Source of the DNA: an uncultured Acidobacteriota bacterium
GTDB taxonomy: Bacteria > Acidobacteriota > Terriglobia > Terriglobales > Acidobacteriaceae
Assembly: GCA_903873705.1 (NCBI GenBank)
Contig: CAIQPK010000002.1
Location: 62,001-126,000 of the forward strand
Direction: 5' to 3'
Length of the DNA stretch: 64,000 nt
Part shown: one piece after another, positions 55,240 through 63,473 of the stretch
Position numbering within the stretch: the stretch's first letter is position 1
How the letters are laid out: each line of letters opens with the position of its first letter
Notes under the pieces: generated by a model
The model's input: only the letters and a program-made list of their open reading frames with translations
Database searches by the model: none
Told to the model about the DNA's origin: nothing
Translations under genes and position numbers: made by a program

Positions 55240-56766
55240 TTAGTGGGCGCCTACTTCTTCAGGTTGGGGTTTCGGCGCGTTCTTCGGGGGCAGGCGCATG
55301 ATCCAGACCAGGGGCGAGAGCAGAAAGACCGTGGCGGCGAGGATGGCGAACGCGTTCTTGTAGGCGAGCATGCTGGCCTGGCGCTGCATCTGGCCATAGA
55401 TCTGCGCGAGGGCGATGGGTTGCGCGGCGGCGAAGGTCATGTGGGTGGTGCGGGCGAAGTTCGCGATGAAGGAAGTAACAGCGTAGCTGCCCATGGTGAT
55501 GTTGGCGGCGAGGTTGGTCTGGTGGATCTGGGCGGAGCGGGCGAGAAAGGTGGTGAGCAGCGCGGTGCCTGCGGATCCTCCCATGTTGCGGGCGAAGTTG
55601 GAGAGCGAGGAGATCTGGTTGGACTTTTCGCGGGGGACGCCGACGTAGTTGAGCGTGCTGATGGGGATGAAGATGAAGGGCAGGCCGATGACCTGGAGCA
55701 TGCGCCAGAGGGTGACGGTACCGAAGCTGGAGTAGAGGTCGAGCCGGGTGAGGTTGTAGAGGCCGCAGGCGACGGCGAGGTAGCCGAGCATGACGGTGAG
55801 CCGGGGGTCGGATTTGCCGAGGGTGCGGCCGGCGATGGCCATCATGATCATCATGACGAAGCCGGCCGGCGAGAGCGCCATGCCGGCGCGCTCGGCGGTG
55901 TAGCCGAGCAGGACCTGGAGGTATTGCGGGATCAGGACGGTCGAGCCGAAGAGCACCATGCCGAGGACGAGCTGGAGGAAGACGGCGGTGCCGAAGTTAC
56001 GGTTTTTTAGGAGCTTAAGGTCGACGATGGGGTCGACGTGGTTCCACTCCCAGATGGCGAAGAAGATGAGGACGATGACGGCGCAGAGGGCGGTGAGCTG
56101 GATCTGGCCCGAACCGAACCAGTCTTTCTGCTGGCCTTTATCGAGGGTGTATTCGAGCAGGCCTACTCCTATTGCCACAGCCGCGAGGCCGGTGAAGTCG
56201 ATCGGGTCGCGGCGCGTCATGCGGGCCTTGATTTCGGGTGGGTCTTCGACCATCTTGTTGGAGAGATCGAGCGAGATAAGGCCGATGGGGATGTTGATGA
56301 AGAAGATCCAGTGCCAGTTGTAGTTGTCGGTGATCCAGCCGCCGAGTGTAGGGCCGATGGCGGGGGCGACAACGACGGCCATGCCGTAGAGGGCGAAGGC
56401 CTGCCCGCGCTTTTCTATGGGGAAGGTGTCGGCGAGGATAGCCTGTTCTGAGGGCGCGAGCCCGCCGCCGCCAAGGCCTTGCAGGATGCGGGCGACGATC
56501 AAGAAGCCGAGGCTGGGAGCGAAGCCGCAGAGCGCGGAGCAGATGGTGAACATGAGCACGCAGGTCATGTAGAAGCGTTTGCGTCCGAAGCGGTTGGAGA
56601 GCCAGCCGGAGATGGGGAGGATGATGGCGGAGGAGACCAGATAGCTGGTGAGGACCCAGGTGGCTTCCTCCTGCGACGCGCCAACGGAGCCGGCGATGTG
56701 CGGGAGGGCCACGTTGGCAATGGAGGTGTCAAGGACCTCCATGAAAGTGGCAAGCGTCACCGTCAA
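55240..56766 (-). CDS. DHA2-family multidrug efflux MFS transporter (start codon unclear)
   Basis: 508 residues from a TTG at 56766, 14-helix EmrB/QacA type, paralogous to the neighbouring pump: MTVTLATFMEVLDTSIANVALPHIAG, GWLSNRFGRKRFYM, LGGWITDNYNWHWIFFINIP. Reading upstream of the TTG still gives pump-like sequence (EAVWKPKHNPWLIAL, matching the paralogue), but no ATG, GTG or TTG occurs before the MarR sites. A rare ATC start at 56814, after GGGAGCGGG, or a lost start codon is possible. Likely repressed by the divergent MarR protein through the two palindromes. Confidence 0.88.
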   Translation of the reverse strand: MTVTLATFMEVLDTSIANVALPHIAGSVGASQEEATWVLTSYLVSSAIILPISGWLSNRFGRKRFYMTCVLMFTICSALCGFAPSLGFLIVARILQGLGGGGLAPSEQAILADTFPIEKRGQAFALYGMAVVVAPAIGPTLGGWITDNYNWHWIFFINIPIGLISLDLSNKMVEDPPEIKARMTRRDPIDFTGLAAVAIGVGLLEYTLDKGQQKDWFGSGQIQLTALCAVIVLIFFAIWEWNHVDPIVDLKLLKNRNFGTAVFLQLVLGMVLFGSTVLIPQYLQVLLGYTAERAGMALSPAGFVMMIMMAIAGRTLGKSDPRLTVMLGYLAVACGLYNLTRLDLYSSFGTVTLWRMLQVIGLPFIFIPISTLNYVGVPREKSNQISSLSNFARNMGGSAGTALLTTFLARSAQIHQTNLAANITMGSYAVTSFIANFARTTHMTFAAAQPIALAQIYGQMQRQASMLAYKNAFAILAATVFLLSPLVWIMRLPPKNAPKPQPEEVGAH

Positions 56767-56825
56767 GGCTATGAGCCAGGGGTTGTGCTTCGGCTTCCAG
56801 ACGGCTTCGATGATCCCGCTCCCAG

Positions 56826-56841
56826 TATCAGTGTACTGATA
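56826..56841. promoter_or_regulatory. MarR-type operator 1
   Basis: TATCAGT-GT-ACTGATA, a perfect palindrome with 7-base arms, between the efflux pump and the divergent MarR gene. Size and symmetry fit a MarR dimer site. Confidence 0.75.
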
Positions 56842-56846
56842 TAGAG

Positions 56847-56862
56847 TATCAGTAGGCTGATA
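56847..56862. promoter_or_regulatory. MarR-type operator 2
   Basis: TATCAG-TAGG-CTGATA, 6-base arms, centre 21 bases from that of operator 1 (two helical turns). It touches the first MarR ATG, so binding would block expression of the regulator as well as the pump. Confidence 0.7.
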
Positions 56863-57380
56863 TGATGCCAGCCGGCGGTGTTGTGATGAAGCATGACAAG
56901 AAACATAAGTTGCCTAAAGAGGAACGCAAGGCGGCGGAAGCGCGGGTGTGCACGGAAAACATGCGCGCGCTCACGATCGGGTTTCGGGCGTTGCTGGAAG
57001 ATGCGCTGCGGGATGAAGGTTTGACGCTACCGCAGTTGCGGCTGCTGAAGGCAGTTAAGCGCGAGGCGGATGTGAGCGCGGCGGAGTTGGCGAGGCGGTG
57101 CATGGTGACGCCGCAGACGCTGCAGGCGATCCTGGTCCGGGCGGTGCAGGCGAAGTGGATTGTGCGGGGCAAGTCGGCGAAGAACGAGCGGATTGTGACG
57201 GCGAAGCTGACGGCACTGGGCGAGGCCATGGTTGAGAAGGGGATGGGGATGGTAGGGCAGATCGAGGAGCGCATCTGGCAGGATGTGGGGTTATCGGAGC
57301 TTAGGCAGCTGAATGAAACGATGAGGTTGGGAATCGCGAAGATCGAATCTGCGACAGCTGACCTGGCTGTAGCGAGTTGA
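56862..57380 (+). CDS. MarR-family transcriptional regulator
   Basis: 172 residues from ATG 56862 (ATG 56865 or 56886 also possible). Winged helix: LTLPQLRLLKAVKREADVSAAELARRCMVTPQTLQAILVRAV, then wing KSAKNERIVTAKLTALGEAM. A dimerisation helix is at each end. Divergent from the efflux pumps, with two palindromes between. It probably represses both directions and is released by a drug-like ligand. The N-terminus is Lys/His-rich. Confidence 0.92.
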   Translation: MMPAGGVVMKHDKKHKLPKEERKAAEARVCTENMRALTIGFRALLEDALRDEGLTLPQLRLLKAVKREADVSAAELARRCMVTPQTLQAILVRAVQAKWIVRGKSAKNERIVTAKLTALGEAMVEKGMGMVGQIEERIWQDVGLSELRQLNETMRLGIAKIESATADLAVAS

Positions 57381-57425
57381 GATGGCGGCGAAGGCGCGGC
57401 GGATTTCTGCGGGAAGGCATGGCTG

Positions 57426-58028
57426 ATGGCGGTGAAGGTGCTCATGGTCGACGTGGATGGCGTGGTTTTGGTCCATCCTGATCCACGAGGCTGGTCCGTT
57501 CATCTGGAGCGAGACCTGGGCCTAACTTATGACGCGCTTCAAAGCGCCTTCTTCCAACCGCATTTTGGCGAGATTATTCATGGGCGCGCCGGACTGCGTG
57601 AGCGGCTGGGCCCGGTACTGCGGGAGATTGCGCCTCACCTTACGTGTGACCAGTTGATTGACTATTGGTTTTCTAACGATGCGCACGTGAATGTGAGCCT
57701 TCTGCAGGAGCTCGATCAAGCGCGAGGGCGTGGGTTGAAGCTTCACCTGGCGACGGTGCAGGAGCATGAGCGGGCGGATTTTATTTGGCGCACGCTTGGG
57801 CTTCAAAAGCGGTTTGATGCGATCCACTATGCTGCGGAATTGGGTTGGGCTAAGCCTGAGCCAGAGTTTTACCTGGAGATCGAACGTCGCAGCGGCTTCA
57901 GGCCAAGCGAGATTTTCTTTATCGACGACAAGATTGAGAATGTTGAAGCAGCACGCGGCTGCGGCTGGGGTGCGGCGGTGTGGACGGGAGCGAACACGTT
58001 GGAGGAATTGCTGGAGAAGGCCGGCTGA
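57426..58028 (+). CDS. HAD-superfamily hydrolase
   Basis: 200 residues. HAD motif I VDVDGVVL (nucleophile and acid Asp near residues 9 and 11), motif II in HLATVQ, motif III Lys in GWAKPEPEFY and motif IV IDDKIENVEAA. Small phosphatase of the YihX/epoxide-hydrolase-like subgroup; substrate unknown. Plus strand, G-rich coding sequence like its neighbours. 45 bases after the MarR gene. Confidence 0.87.
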   Translation: MAVKVLMVDVDGVVLVHPDPRGWSVHLERDLGLTYDALQSAFFQPHFGEIIHGRAGLRERLGPVLREIAPHLTCDQLIDYWFSNDAHVNVSLLQELDQARGRGLKLHLATVQEHERADFIWRTLGLQKRFDAIHYAAELGWAKPEPEFYLEIERRSGFRPSEIFFIDDKIENVEAARGCGWGAAVWTGANTLEELLEKAG

Positions 58029-58141
58029 ATTGGCTGGAGAGTGCGGCCGACGGCGGGTTCCGGGAGTTCGGCGCCCGGGTGGGTTGGGTCGTGCTAGTTT
58101 TGAGTTTGGCCTATGCGTGTGTGGGCGGGAAGGAGTTGCGG

Positions 58142-58903
58142 ATGAATGCTGATCTTGAACGTCTCATCGCGCTCCAGCAGCAGGACCTGGAGGGTAAGCG
58201 ACTGCGGGCGGAGTTGGTGGAGGCTCCGAAGTGGGTGGCCGCTGCGGAAGCGGCGCTGAAGAAGGCGCAGACGGCGCTGGCTGCTGCGGAGGCGGCGCTG
58301 AAGAAGGAAGAGGTGCTGCGGCGGAGCCAGGAGTCGGATGTGCTGGACCGGCGGGGGAAGATTGCGCGGTTGAGCAAGCAGATGGAGACGGCGACGAGCG
58401 CGGCGCAGATTTCGGCTCTGGAGCACGAGATCACGTTTGCTACCGATGCGATTGGCAAGCTCGAGGACGAAGAGATTGAATCGATGGAGCGGACCGAGAC
58501 GCAGGACACGGCGCGGGCTGCGGCGGTGATCGCGGTGGCCGAGACAACGGGGAAGTTGGCGAGTGAGCGCGAGCGGGCAGCGAAGACGACGGCTGTCGAT
58601 ACCGAAGCGGTGAAGGTGGTGGAAGGCGAGCGGACGCGGCTGCGGGCGGAGATTGCCGAGCAGTGGCTCAGCGTCTATGACCGGGTGTCGAAGGCGAAAG
58701 GGACGGGCGTTTCGGAGGGCGTGGACCACAAGTGCTCGGCTTGCCAGATGATGGTGCGGCCGCAGCGGTGGAACGACTTTACCGACCCCGCGAACGAGAC
58801 GATTTTCACCTGCGAGAGCTGTGGGAGGCTGCTGTACTGGGACCCGCGGCGGGATGCTCCAGTGGACTGGAAGCCGGGGCAGGTGACGGGGCGTGCGCAG
58901 TGA
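58142..58903 (+). CDS. Coiled-coil protein with C-terminal zinc ribbon
   Basis: 253 residues: two long coiled-coil helices (about 1-190) and a C4 zinc ribbon (CSACQMMV ... CESCGRLLYW). This domain order matches the 'C4-type zinc ribbon domain-containing protein' family found in many bacteria, with an unclear role possibly in RNA or DNA binding. AAGGAG lies seven bases upstream of the ATG. Its stop overlaps the next gene's GTG (GTGA). Confidence 0.8.
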   Translation: MNADLERLIALQQQDLEGKRLRAELVEAPKWVAAAEAALKKAQTALAAAEAALKKEEVLRRSQESDVLDRRGKIARLSKQMETATSAAQISALEHEITFATDAIGKLEDEEIESMERTETQDTARAAAVIAVAETTGKLASERERAAKTTAVDTEAVKVVEGERTRLRAEIAEQWLSVYDRVSKAKGTGVSEGVDHKCSACQMMVRPQRWNDFTDPANETIFTCESCGRLLYWDPRRDAPVDWKPGQVTGRAQ

Positions 58904-59439
58904 TTGGCGAGCGAAAGGTTATTTGCGTCGACATGGATGAAGTGATTGCGGATGCCCTGGGTGAGCACCTTTCGCGCTACAACCGGGACTTCAATGCCAG
59001 CCTGACGGCAGAAGAGTTGAAGGGGCAGTGGCTTTCGGATTATGTGCCGGTTGAGCAGCAGGCGACGGTGATTGACTACCTGCATTCCGAGGATTTCTTT
59101 GCCGTGCTGCAGGTGTTGCCGGATGCGCAGCGGGTGCTGCGGCGGCTGCAGGACCGGTACGAGGTCTATATTGCTACGGCGGCGATGCAGGTTCCGAACA
59201 GTTTCAGTGCGAAGTTCAAGTGGCTGGAGAAGCACTTTCCGTTTATTTCACCGTCGCGCATTGTGTTTTGCGGAGACAAGAGCATATTGCGGGGGGATTA
59301 TTTGATTGACGATAATCCTCGGCAGCTGCGGTTGTTTCGCGGTGAAGGAATTCTGTTTACAGCGCCGGCGAACCTGGAGGTGACGGGGTTTCGGCGGGTG
59401 GATAACTGGCTGGATGTTGAGAGAATGTTTTTGAGTTAG
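58900..59439 (+). CDS. 5'(3')-deoxyribonucleotidase family protein
   Basis: 179 residues from GTG 58900. HAD-like phosphatase: VICVDMDEVIADALGEHLSRYN (motif I), ATAAMQVPNS (motif II), FCGDKSILRGDYLIDDNPRQL (motifs III and IV). Matches the NT5C group that removes phosphate from deoxynucleoside monophosphates. The frame is open further upstream inside the zinc-ribbon gene without homology. Overlapping GTGA suggests coupled translation. Confidence 0.82.
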   Translation: MIGERKVICVDMDEVIADALGEHLSRYNRDFNASLTAEELKGQWLSDYVPVEQQATVIDYLHSEDFFAVLQVLPDAQRVLRRLQDRYEVYIATAAMQVPNSFSAKFKWLEKHFPFISPSRIVFCGDKSILRGDYLIDDNPRQLRLFRGEGILFTAPANLEVTGFRRVDNWLDVERMFLS

Positions 59440-59444
59440 ACGAG

Positions 59445-60665
59445 GTGGACGGTTTGGCCTGGCGGACGAAGCGTGGGGAGTGCGTGGGGTGCTGGGCCGG
59501 GCTGTCGTTGCTGATGGCATTGGTGACGGGATGCGCGAGTCCGGGACCGCCGCGTGCGCCGTCGTTGCATTTGCCGCAGCCCGTGAAGGAGTTGAGTGCG
59601 GAACGGCGGGGGGACGTGGTGGTGTTGCGGTTTGCGACGCCGCAGAGGACGACGCTGGATGAGCCGGTGATGGAGGCCGTGACGGCGACGCTTTGCCGGT
59701 CGGTGGGCACGGGGCCGTGCGTGGCTACGGCGTCTTATCCGGGTAAGGTGGCAATTGCGGGTGAGGTGGAGTGGACGGATGCGTTGCCAGCGGGGCTGGC
59801 TTCGGGGCCGTCGCGAGCGGTGGCTTACCGTATTGAGGTTTTCAACGTTGCGGGGAGGAGTGCCGGGCCTTCAAGTGCCGCGTGGGTGATGGCGGGAGAG
59901 GCTCCGAAAGCGGTGGAGGGGCTGAGTGTTACCGGGTCGCGTGATGGCGTGGTGCTGCGATGGGCGCCCGATCCAACGGGGAGCGGCGAGGTGTTGGTGC
60001 GGCGCGTGGCTGTGGAGGTGCGTGCGGCCGTGAAGGCGGAAGCGGCCAGGCAGCCGGAGATGGCGGCAGAGAAGAAGGCGCAGCAGCGGAAGAAGAAGCG
60101 TGTGGGGCAGAGCGGAGCGTCGGTGGCAGGAGTAACCCCGGTGGAGCGCGATGGCTCGGTATGGCTGCATGCGGCGATGAGCGGAGGTGGCGGAGCGGTC
60201 GATAATGGCGGCATGGTGGATGCGACGGCGAGTGCTGATGTGGCTTATCGGTATACGGCGGTGCGGAGCCGAACGGTGATGCTCGATGGCCGCTCATTGG
60301 AGCTGCGGAGTGTGACCTCTGCTCCGGCGACGGTGACATTGCATGATGTGTTTCCACCAGCAGCGCCGAAGGGCTTGCTGGCGGCGGCGTTTCCGCTGCC
60401 GCAGGGTGATGGCGTGGCGGTCGACCTGGTGTGGCAGCCCAACGGCGAGCGCGATCTCGCGGGGTATAACGTCTATCGGCAGGCTTTGGGGGCGGATGGG
60501 GCGGTGACGGGTTCAATGGTCAAGCTGAGTGCGACGCCGGTGCAGACACTGGTGTTTCATGATGTGGGCGTGGTGCGCGGTCGGGGTTATCGTTATACGG
60601 TTACGGCCGTGGATGCGAAGGGCAATGAGAGTGCGGCGTCGGTTGCCGCGGATGTTACGCCCTAG
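59445..60665 (+). CDS. Lipoprotein with fibronectin type III-like repeats
   Basis: 406 residues. Lipobox LVTGC near residue 30, so lipid-anchored. Two or three Fn3-like beta-sandwich segments: AYRIEVFNVAGRSAGPSSAAW (about 120-150), YRYTAVRSRTVML, and the C-terminal DLAGYNVYRQAL ... YRYTVTAVDAKGNESAAS. A basic Lys/Arg/Gln-rich stretch (about residues 200-225) interrupts the middle one. GTG start, six bases after the previous stop. Function unknown; probably cell-surface or periplasmic binding. Confidence 0.75.
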   Translation: MDGLAWRTKRGECVGCWAGLSLLMALVTGCASPGPPRAPSLHLPQPVKELSAERRGDVVVLRFATPQRTTLDEPVMEAVTATLCRSVGTGPCVATASYPGKVAIAGEVEWTDALPAGLASGPSRAVAYRIEVFNVAGRSAGPSSAAWVMAGEAPKAVEGLSVTGSRDGVVLRWAPDPTGSGEVLVRRVAVEVRAAVKAEAARQPEMAAEKKAQQRKKKRVGQSGASVAGVTPVERDGSVWLHAAMSGGGGAVDNGGMVDATASADVAYRYTAVRSRTVMLDGRSLELRSVTSAPATVTLHDVFPPAAPKGLLAAAFPLPQGDGVAVDLVWQPNGERDLAGYNVYRQALGADGAVTGSMVKLSATPVQTLVFHDVGVVRGRGYRYTVTAVDAKGNESAASVAADVTP

Positions 60666-60696
60666 GAATTGAGATTGATTTTGAGGAGTGAGAGCG

Positions 60697-61503
60697 ATGC
60701 GTTATTGCCGGTATCTATCTGCTGAAGGAGCGCGTTATGCGCGGGTTGACGAGCGCGACGGTGCGTTGTGGGCGGTAGAGGCGATGACGCCTCCGGTGGA
60801 GGACCTGGCGGCGGCTCGGGGTGAGACGGCGTTTGTGGCGGTTTCGCTGGATGACCTGCAGGCGCAAGGCAAGCTACTGGCGCCGGTGGTGCCTTCGAAG
60901 ATTGTTTGCGTGGGGCGAAATTATCGCGATCATGCGGCGGAGTTGGGTAATGATGCGCCGGCCGAGCCGCTGCTGTTTTTGAAGCCGCCGAGCACGCTGC
61001 TGGCGCCGGGTGGGACGGTAAGGATGCCGGCGATTTCGAAGCGCGTGGACTTCGAGGGCGAGTTGGCGATCGTGATCGGGAAGAGTTGCTCGAAGCTCGG
61101 CGAGGGCGAGGATGTGAAGGGCTACATCCGCGGGTATACGTGTTTGAACGATGTGACGGCGCGTGACATTCAGAAGTCGGATGCGCAGTGGACGCGGGGC
61201 AAGGGGTTCGACACGTTCTGCCCGGTGGGGCCGGTGGTGACGGATGAGGTTGACCCTATTGATGGGCAGGTGACGCTGGAGACGCGGGTGAATGGCGTGG
61301 TGACGCAGCGCGGGGATACGAAGGATTTGATCTTCGACGTGGGGCACCTGCTGCGGTACATCAGCGCGGTGATGACGCTGGAGCCGGGCGATGTGATCGC
61401 CACGGGCACGCCGGCTGGGGTGGCCGGGCTGAGTGCGGGGGATGTGGTGGAGGTGGCGATTCCGGGGATTGGGGTGTTGCGGAATCCGTTTGCGGCGGGT
61501 TGA
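60697..61503 (+). CDS. Fumarylacetoacetate hydrolase family protein
   Basis: 268 residues. Core motifs: IVCVGRNYRDHAAELG, LLFLKPPSTLLAPGG, RVDFEGELAIVIGK, GYTCLNDVTARDIQ, KGFDTFCPVGPVV, and the metal-binding acidic residues. Such enzymes act as acylpyruvate hydrolases, oxaloacetate decarboxylases or HHDD isomerases; the substrate is not clear. ATG 60697 is chosen for GAGGAG eight bases upstream. Confidence 0.9.
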   Translation: MRYCRYLSAEGARYARVDERDGALWAVEAMTPPVEDLAAARGETAFVAVSLDDLQAQGKLLAPVVPSKIVCVGRNYRDHAAELGNDAPAEPLLFLKPPSTLLAPGGTVRMPAISKRVDFEGELAIVIGKSCSKLGEGEDVKGYIRGYTCLNDVTARDIQKSDAQWTRGKGFDTFCPVGPVVTDEVDPIDGQVTLETRVNGVVTQRGDTKDLIFDVGHLLRYISAVMTLEPGDVIATGTPAGVAGLSAGDVVEVAIPGIGVLRNPFAAG

Positions 61504-61525
61504 TTGGGTTGTCGGTAGTCGGTTG

Positions 61526-61840
61526 TTACGTGGGGCGAGTGGTGAGGGAGGCCATGAAGCGGGTGGTGAGGCCGCGTTGCTGGGGTGAGTCGTAGATGAA
61601 GGTGAGGCCGGCGAGGGTGCGCTCGGTGTGGGCAATGCGGGCTTCTACCTTGCGGGTGTGGGTGGGGTGGTAGAGGGTGAGGATGCCGAAGGTGCCGGGC
61701 TTGAGGGTCTGGTGAAACTCACCGCAGATGCCAGTGTCGGATACGTTGCGGCAGGTTCCGGGGACGGTTTCTCCGTCGATGGTGAAGTCGATGGGGAAGA
61801 CCGCGGGGGTGCGGGGCTTGCGGTATTCGAGGCTGCGCAT
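61526..61840 (-). CDS. Small PilZ-like protein
   Basis: 104 residues: RKPRTPAVFPIDFTIDGETV then CRNVSDTGICGEF, similar to the PilZ pattern (R-x3-R, then D/N-x-S-x3-G), a c-di-GMP-binding fold. The RxxxR motif is incomplete (RKPRTP), so c-di-GMP binding is uncertain. AGGAAG precedes the ATG at 61840. Convergent with the FAH gene and divergent from the OmpR-type regulator. Possible read-out of the c-di-GMP enzymes in the window. Confidence 0.6.
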   Translation of the reverse strand: MRSLEYRKPRTPAVFPIDFTIDGETVPGTCRNVSDTGICGEFHQTLKPGTFGILTLYHPTHTRKVEARIAHTERTLAGLTFIYDSPQQRGLTTRFMASLTTRPT

Positions 61841-62023
61841 GGCGGGAGTCTTCCTTTCCTGACCGGAGGGACCGGGCTGCAGGGTGTATCGGTCGGCGGC
61901 GGGGGTTGGCGGCAAAATTCCCAAAATGAGTCTGCACGCATGGCGGCTTTTTTTAATCTTGCGCGGCGACGCAGGCATTGGCCCGTGACGATACATAGTT
62001 TTCATAAGAGGAGACGGGCTGAG

Positions 62024-62788
62024 ATGAATGCGTCGATTGTGGAAATGGGGAGGGCAGCAGTGGGTCCGACATTATTAGAAGAGGTCCGTCCGGAGGTTGC
62101 GGCGAGTCATCGGGTTCTGATTGTTGAGGACGATATTTCGTTGAGCAAGTTTCTGAGCCGCGAGTTGAAGCGGATGCGCTTTGCGGTAGATGTGAGCCAT
62201 GATGGCGAGTCAGCTTATGAGTTTTTACGGGTGGCGACCTATGACCTGATCATCCTCGACTTGAACCTGCCGAATATGGATGGGATCGCGTTTCTGGACC
62301 AGGCGCGGGCGCTGGCGAGGCCGCGGTTTCCCGTGCTGGTGCTGACGGGACGATCACGGACCGAGGATGTGATCCTGGCGCTGGACCACGGGGCGGATGA
62401 TTGCCTGATCAAGCCGTTTTCCTTTCAGGAGCTGACGGCGCGGATGCGGAGTTTACTGCGGCGGAACTACGCGGGGCCGTCAGGGGGCGAGGTGGCGCAG
62501 GTGGGGGACCTGGTGATGCATCGCGAAGAGCGGCGGGTGATGCGCGGGGCGAGGCGGATTGAGCTGACGCCGCGGGAGTTCGCGATCCTGGAGTACCTGA
62601 TGCGCCATGCGGGCAAGCCGGTATCGCGGGCGAGCCTGATGAAGGACGTGTGGAACATCGACTTCGATCCGACGACGAATGTGGTGGACGTTTATATGAA
62701 GTATCTGCGCGACAAGATTGATTGCGATGGTGAAGTGAAACTGCTGCGCACGGTGCGGGGCGTGGGGTACGAGCTGAGCAATGAGTAG
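62024..62788 (+). CDS. OmpR/PhoB-family response regulator
   Basis: 254 residues. Short N-terminal extension, receiver (VLIVEDDISLSKFLSREL, LIILDLNLPNMDG, VLTGRSR, LIKPFSFQEL), then a winged-helix DNA-binding domain (RRIELTPREFAILEYLMRHAGKPVSRASLMKDVW ... VDVYMKYLRDKID, GVGYEL). GAGGAG lies twelve bases before the ATG. The 183-base gap upstream, shared with the PilZ-like gene, likely holds divergent promoters. Overlaps the next gene by eight bases. Confidence 0.94.
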   Translation: MNASIVEMGRAAVGPTLLEEVRPEVAASHRVLIVEDDISLSKFLSRELKRMRFAVDVSHDGESAYEFLRVATYDLIILDLNLPNMDGIAFLDQARALARPRFPVLVLTGRSRTEDVILALDHGADDCLIKPFSFQELTARMRSLLRRNYAGPSGGEVAQVGDLVMHREERRVMRGARRIELTPREFAILEYLMRHAGKPVSRASLMKDVWNIDFDPTTNVVDVYMKYLRDKIDCDGEVKLLRTVRGVGYELSNE

Positions 62789-63473
62789 TGCACTGGTACA
62801 GGACGAAGGACGGGCAGTGACGTTTCCGGTAGCGGCGGCCGGACAGGAGCGGCTGTGCGTGGGGCTTATGGAAATGCTGCACGCGGCGGCGCAGCCGTTG
62901 ACGATCATGCAGGGACGGACGGATGCGCTGTTCGTCGACCAGATGGAGCCCGATGAGCTGCGCGGCGCTCTCCACGATGCGGCGAAGGAGGCGGAGCGGC
63001 TGCGGGTGTTGTTTGGGTATATGCAGGAGCTGGTAGCGGCCGAGAGCGCGAAGCCCAGCCTTTGGGCTCAGCCGCTGGCGCCGGCGCTGGAGAGGGTGGC
63101 GGAGGGGCTGGAGACGTTCCTGGCGGAAACGGGCGTGAGGCTGAAGGTTGGTGTGGGTGCGGGGCTGGAGATGGTGTTCGCTGATCGGAGCCGGTTGGAG
63201 CAGGCGCTGTCGCGGGTGGTGCTGGTGGCGTATGGACTCTCGCTGCCTTCAGACACGATCGAGATGATGGCGGACGTGACGCCGACGGGGGCACGGATTG
63301 TGGTTCGCCATGAGCGTGCGCGAGGAGGGTTGAAAACGGAAGCGAAGATGAAGCTGGCCCTGGCCGAGGCCAGCGTGCGCAGCCAGCGCGGGGAGCTGGT
63401 GTGGACGACTGACCCGTTCAGCGTGGAGCTACGGCTGCGGAAGGCGCCGTCTGTGGGACAGGTGTTGGCGTGA
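62781..63473 (+). CDS. Degenerate sensor histidine-kinase-like protein
   Basis: 230 residues, soluble. HisKA-like start (MLHAAAQPLTIMQGRTDAL; the H-x4-P pattern is present) and a region resembling a HATPase (FADRSRLEQALSRVVLVAYGLS) but without recognisable N, G1 or G2 boxes. Thus it may be a dimeric phosphotransfer or pseudokinase protein. It overlaps the OmpR-type regulator upstream and the sigma-54 regulator downstream (GTGA), so all three belong together. Confidence 0.6.
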   Translation: MSSALVQDEGRAVTFPVAAAGQERLCVGLMEMLHAAAQPLTIMQGRTDALFVDQMEPDELRGALHDAAKEAERLRVLFGYMQELVAAESAKPSLWAQPLAPALERVAEGLETFLAETGVRLKVGVGAGLEMVFADRSRLEQALSRVVLVAYGLSLPSDTIEMMADVTPTGARIVVRHERARGGLKTEAKMKLALAEASVRSQRGELVWTTDPFSVELRLRKAPSVGQVLA

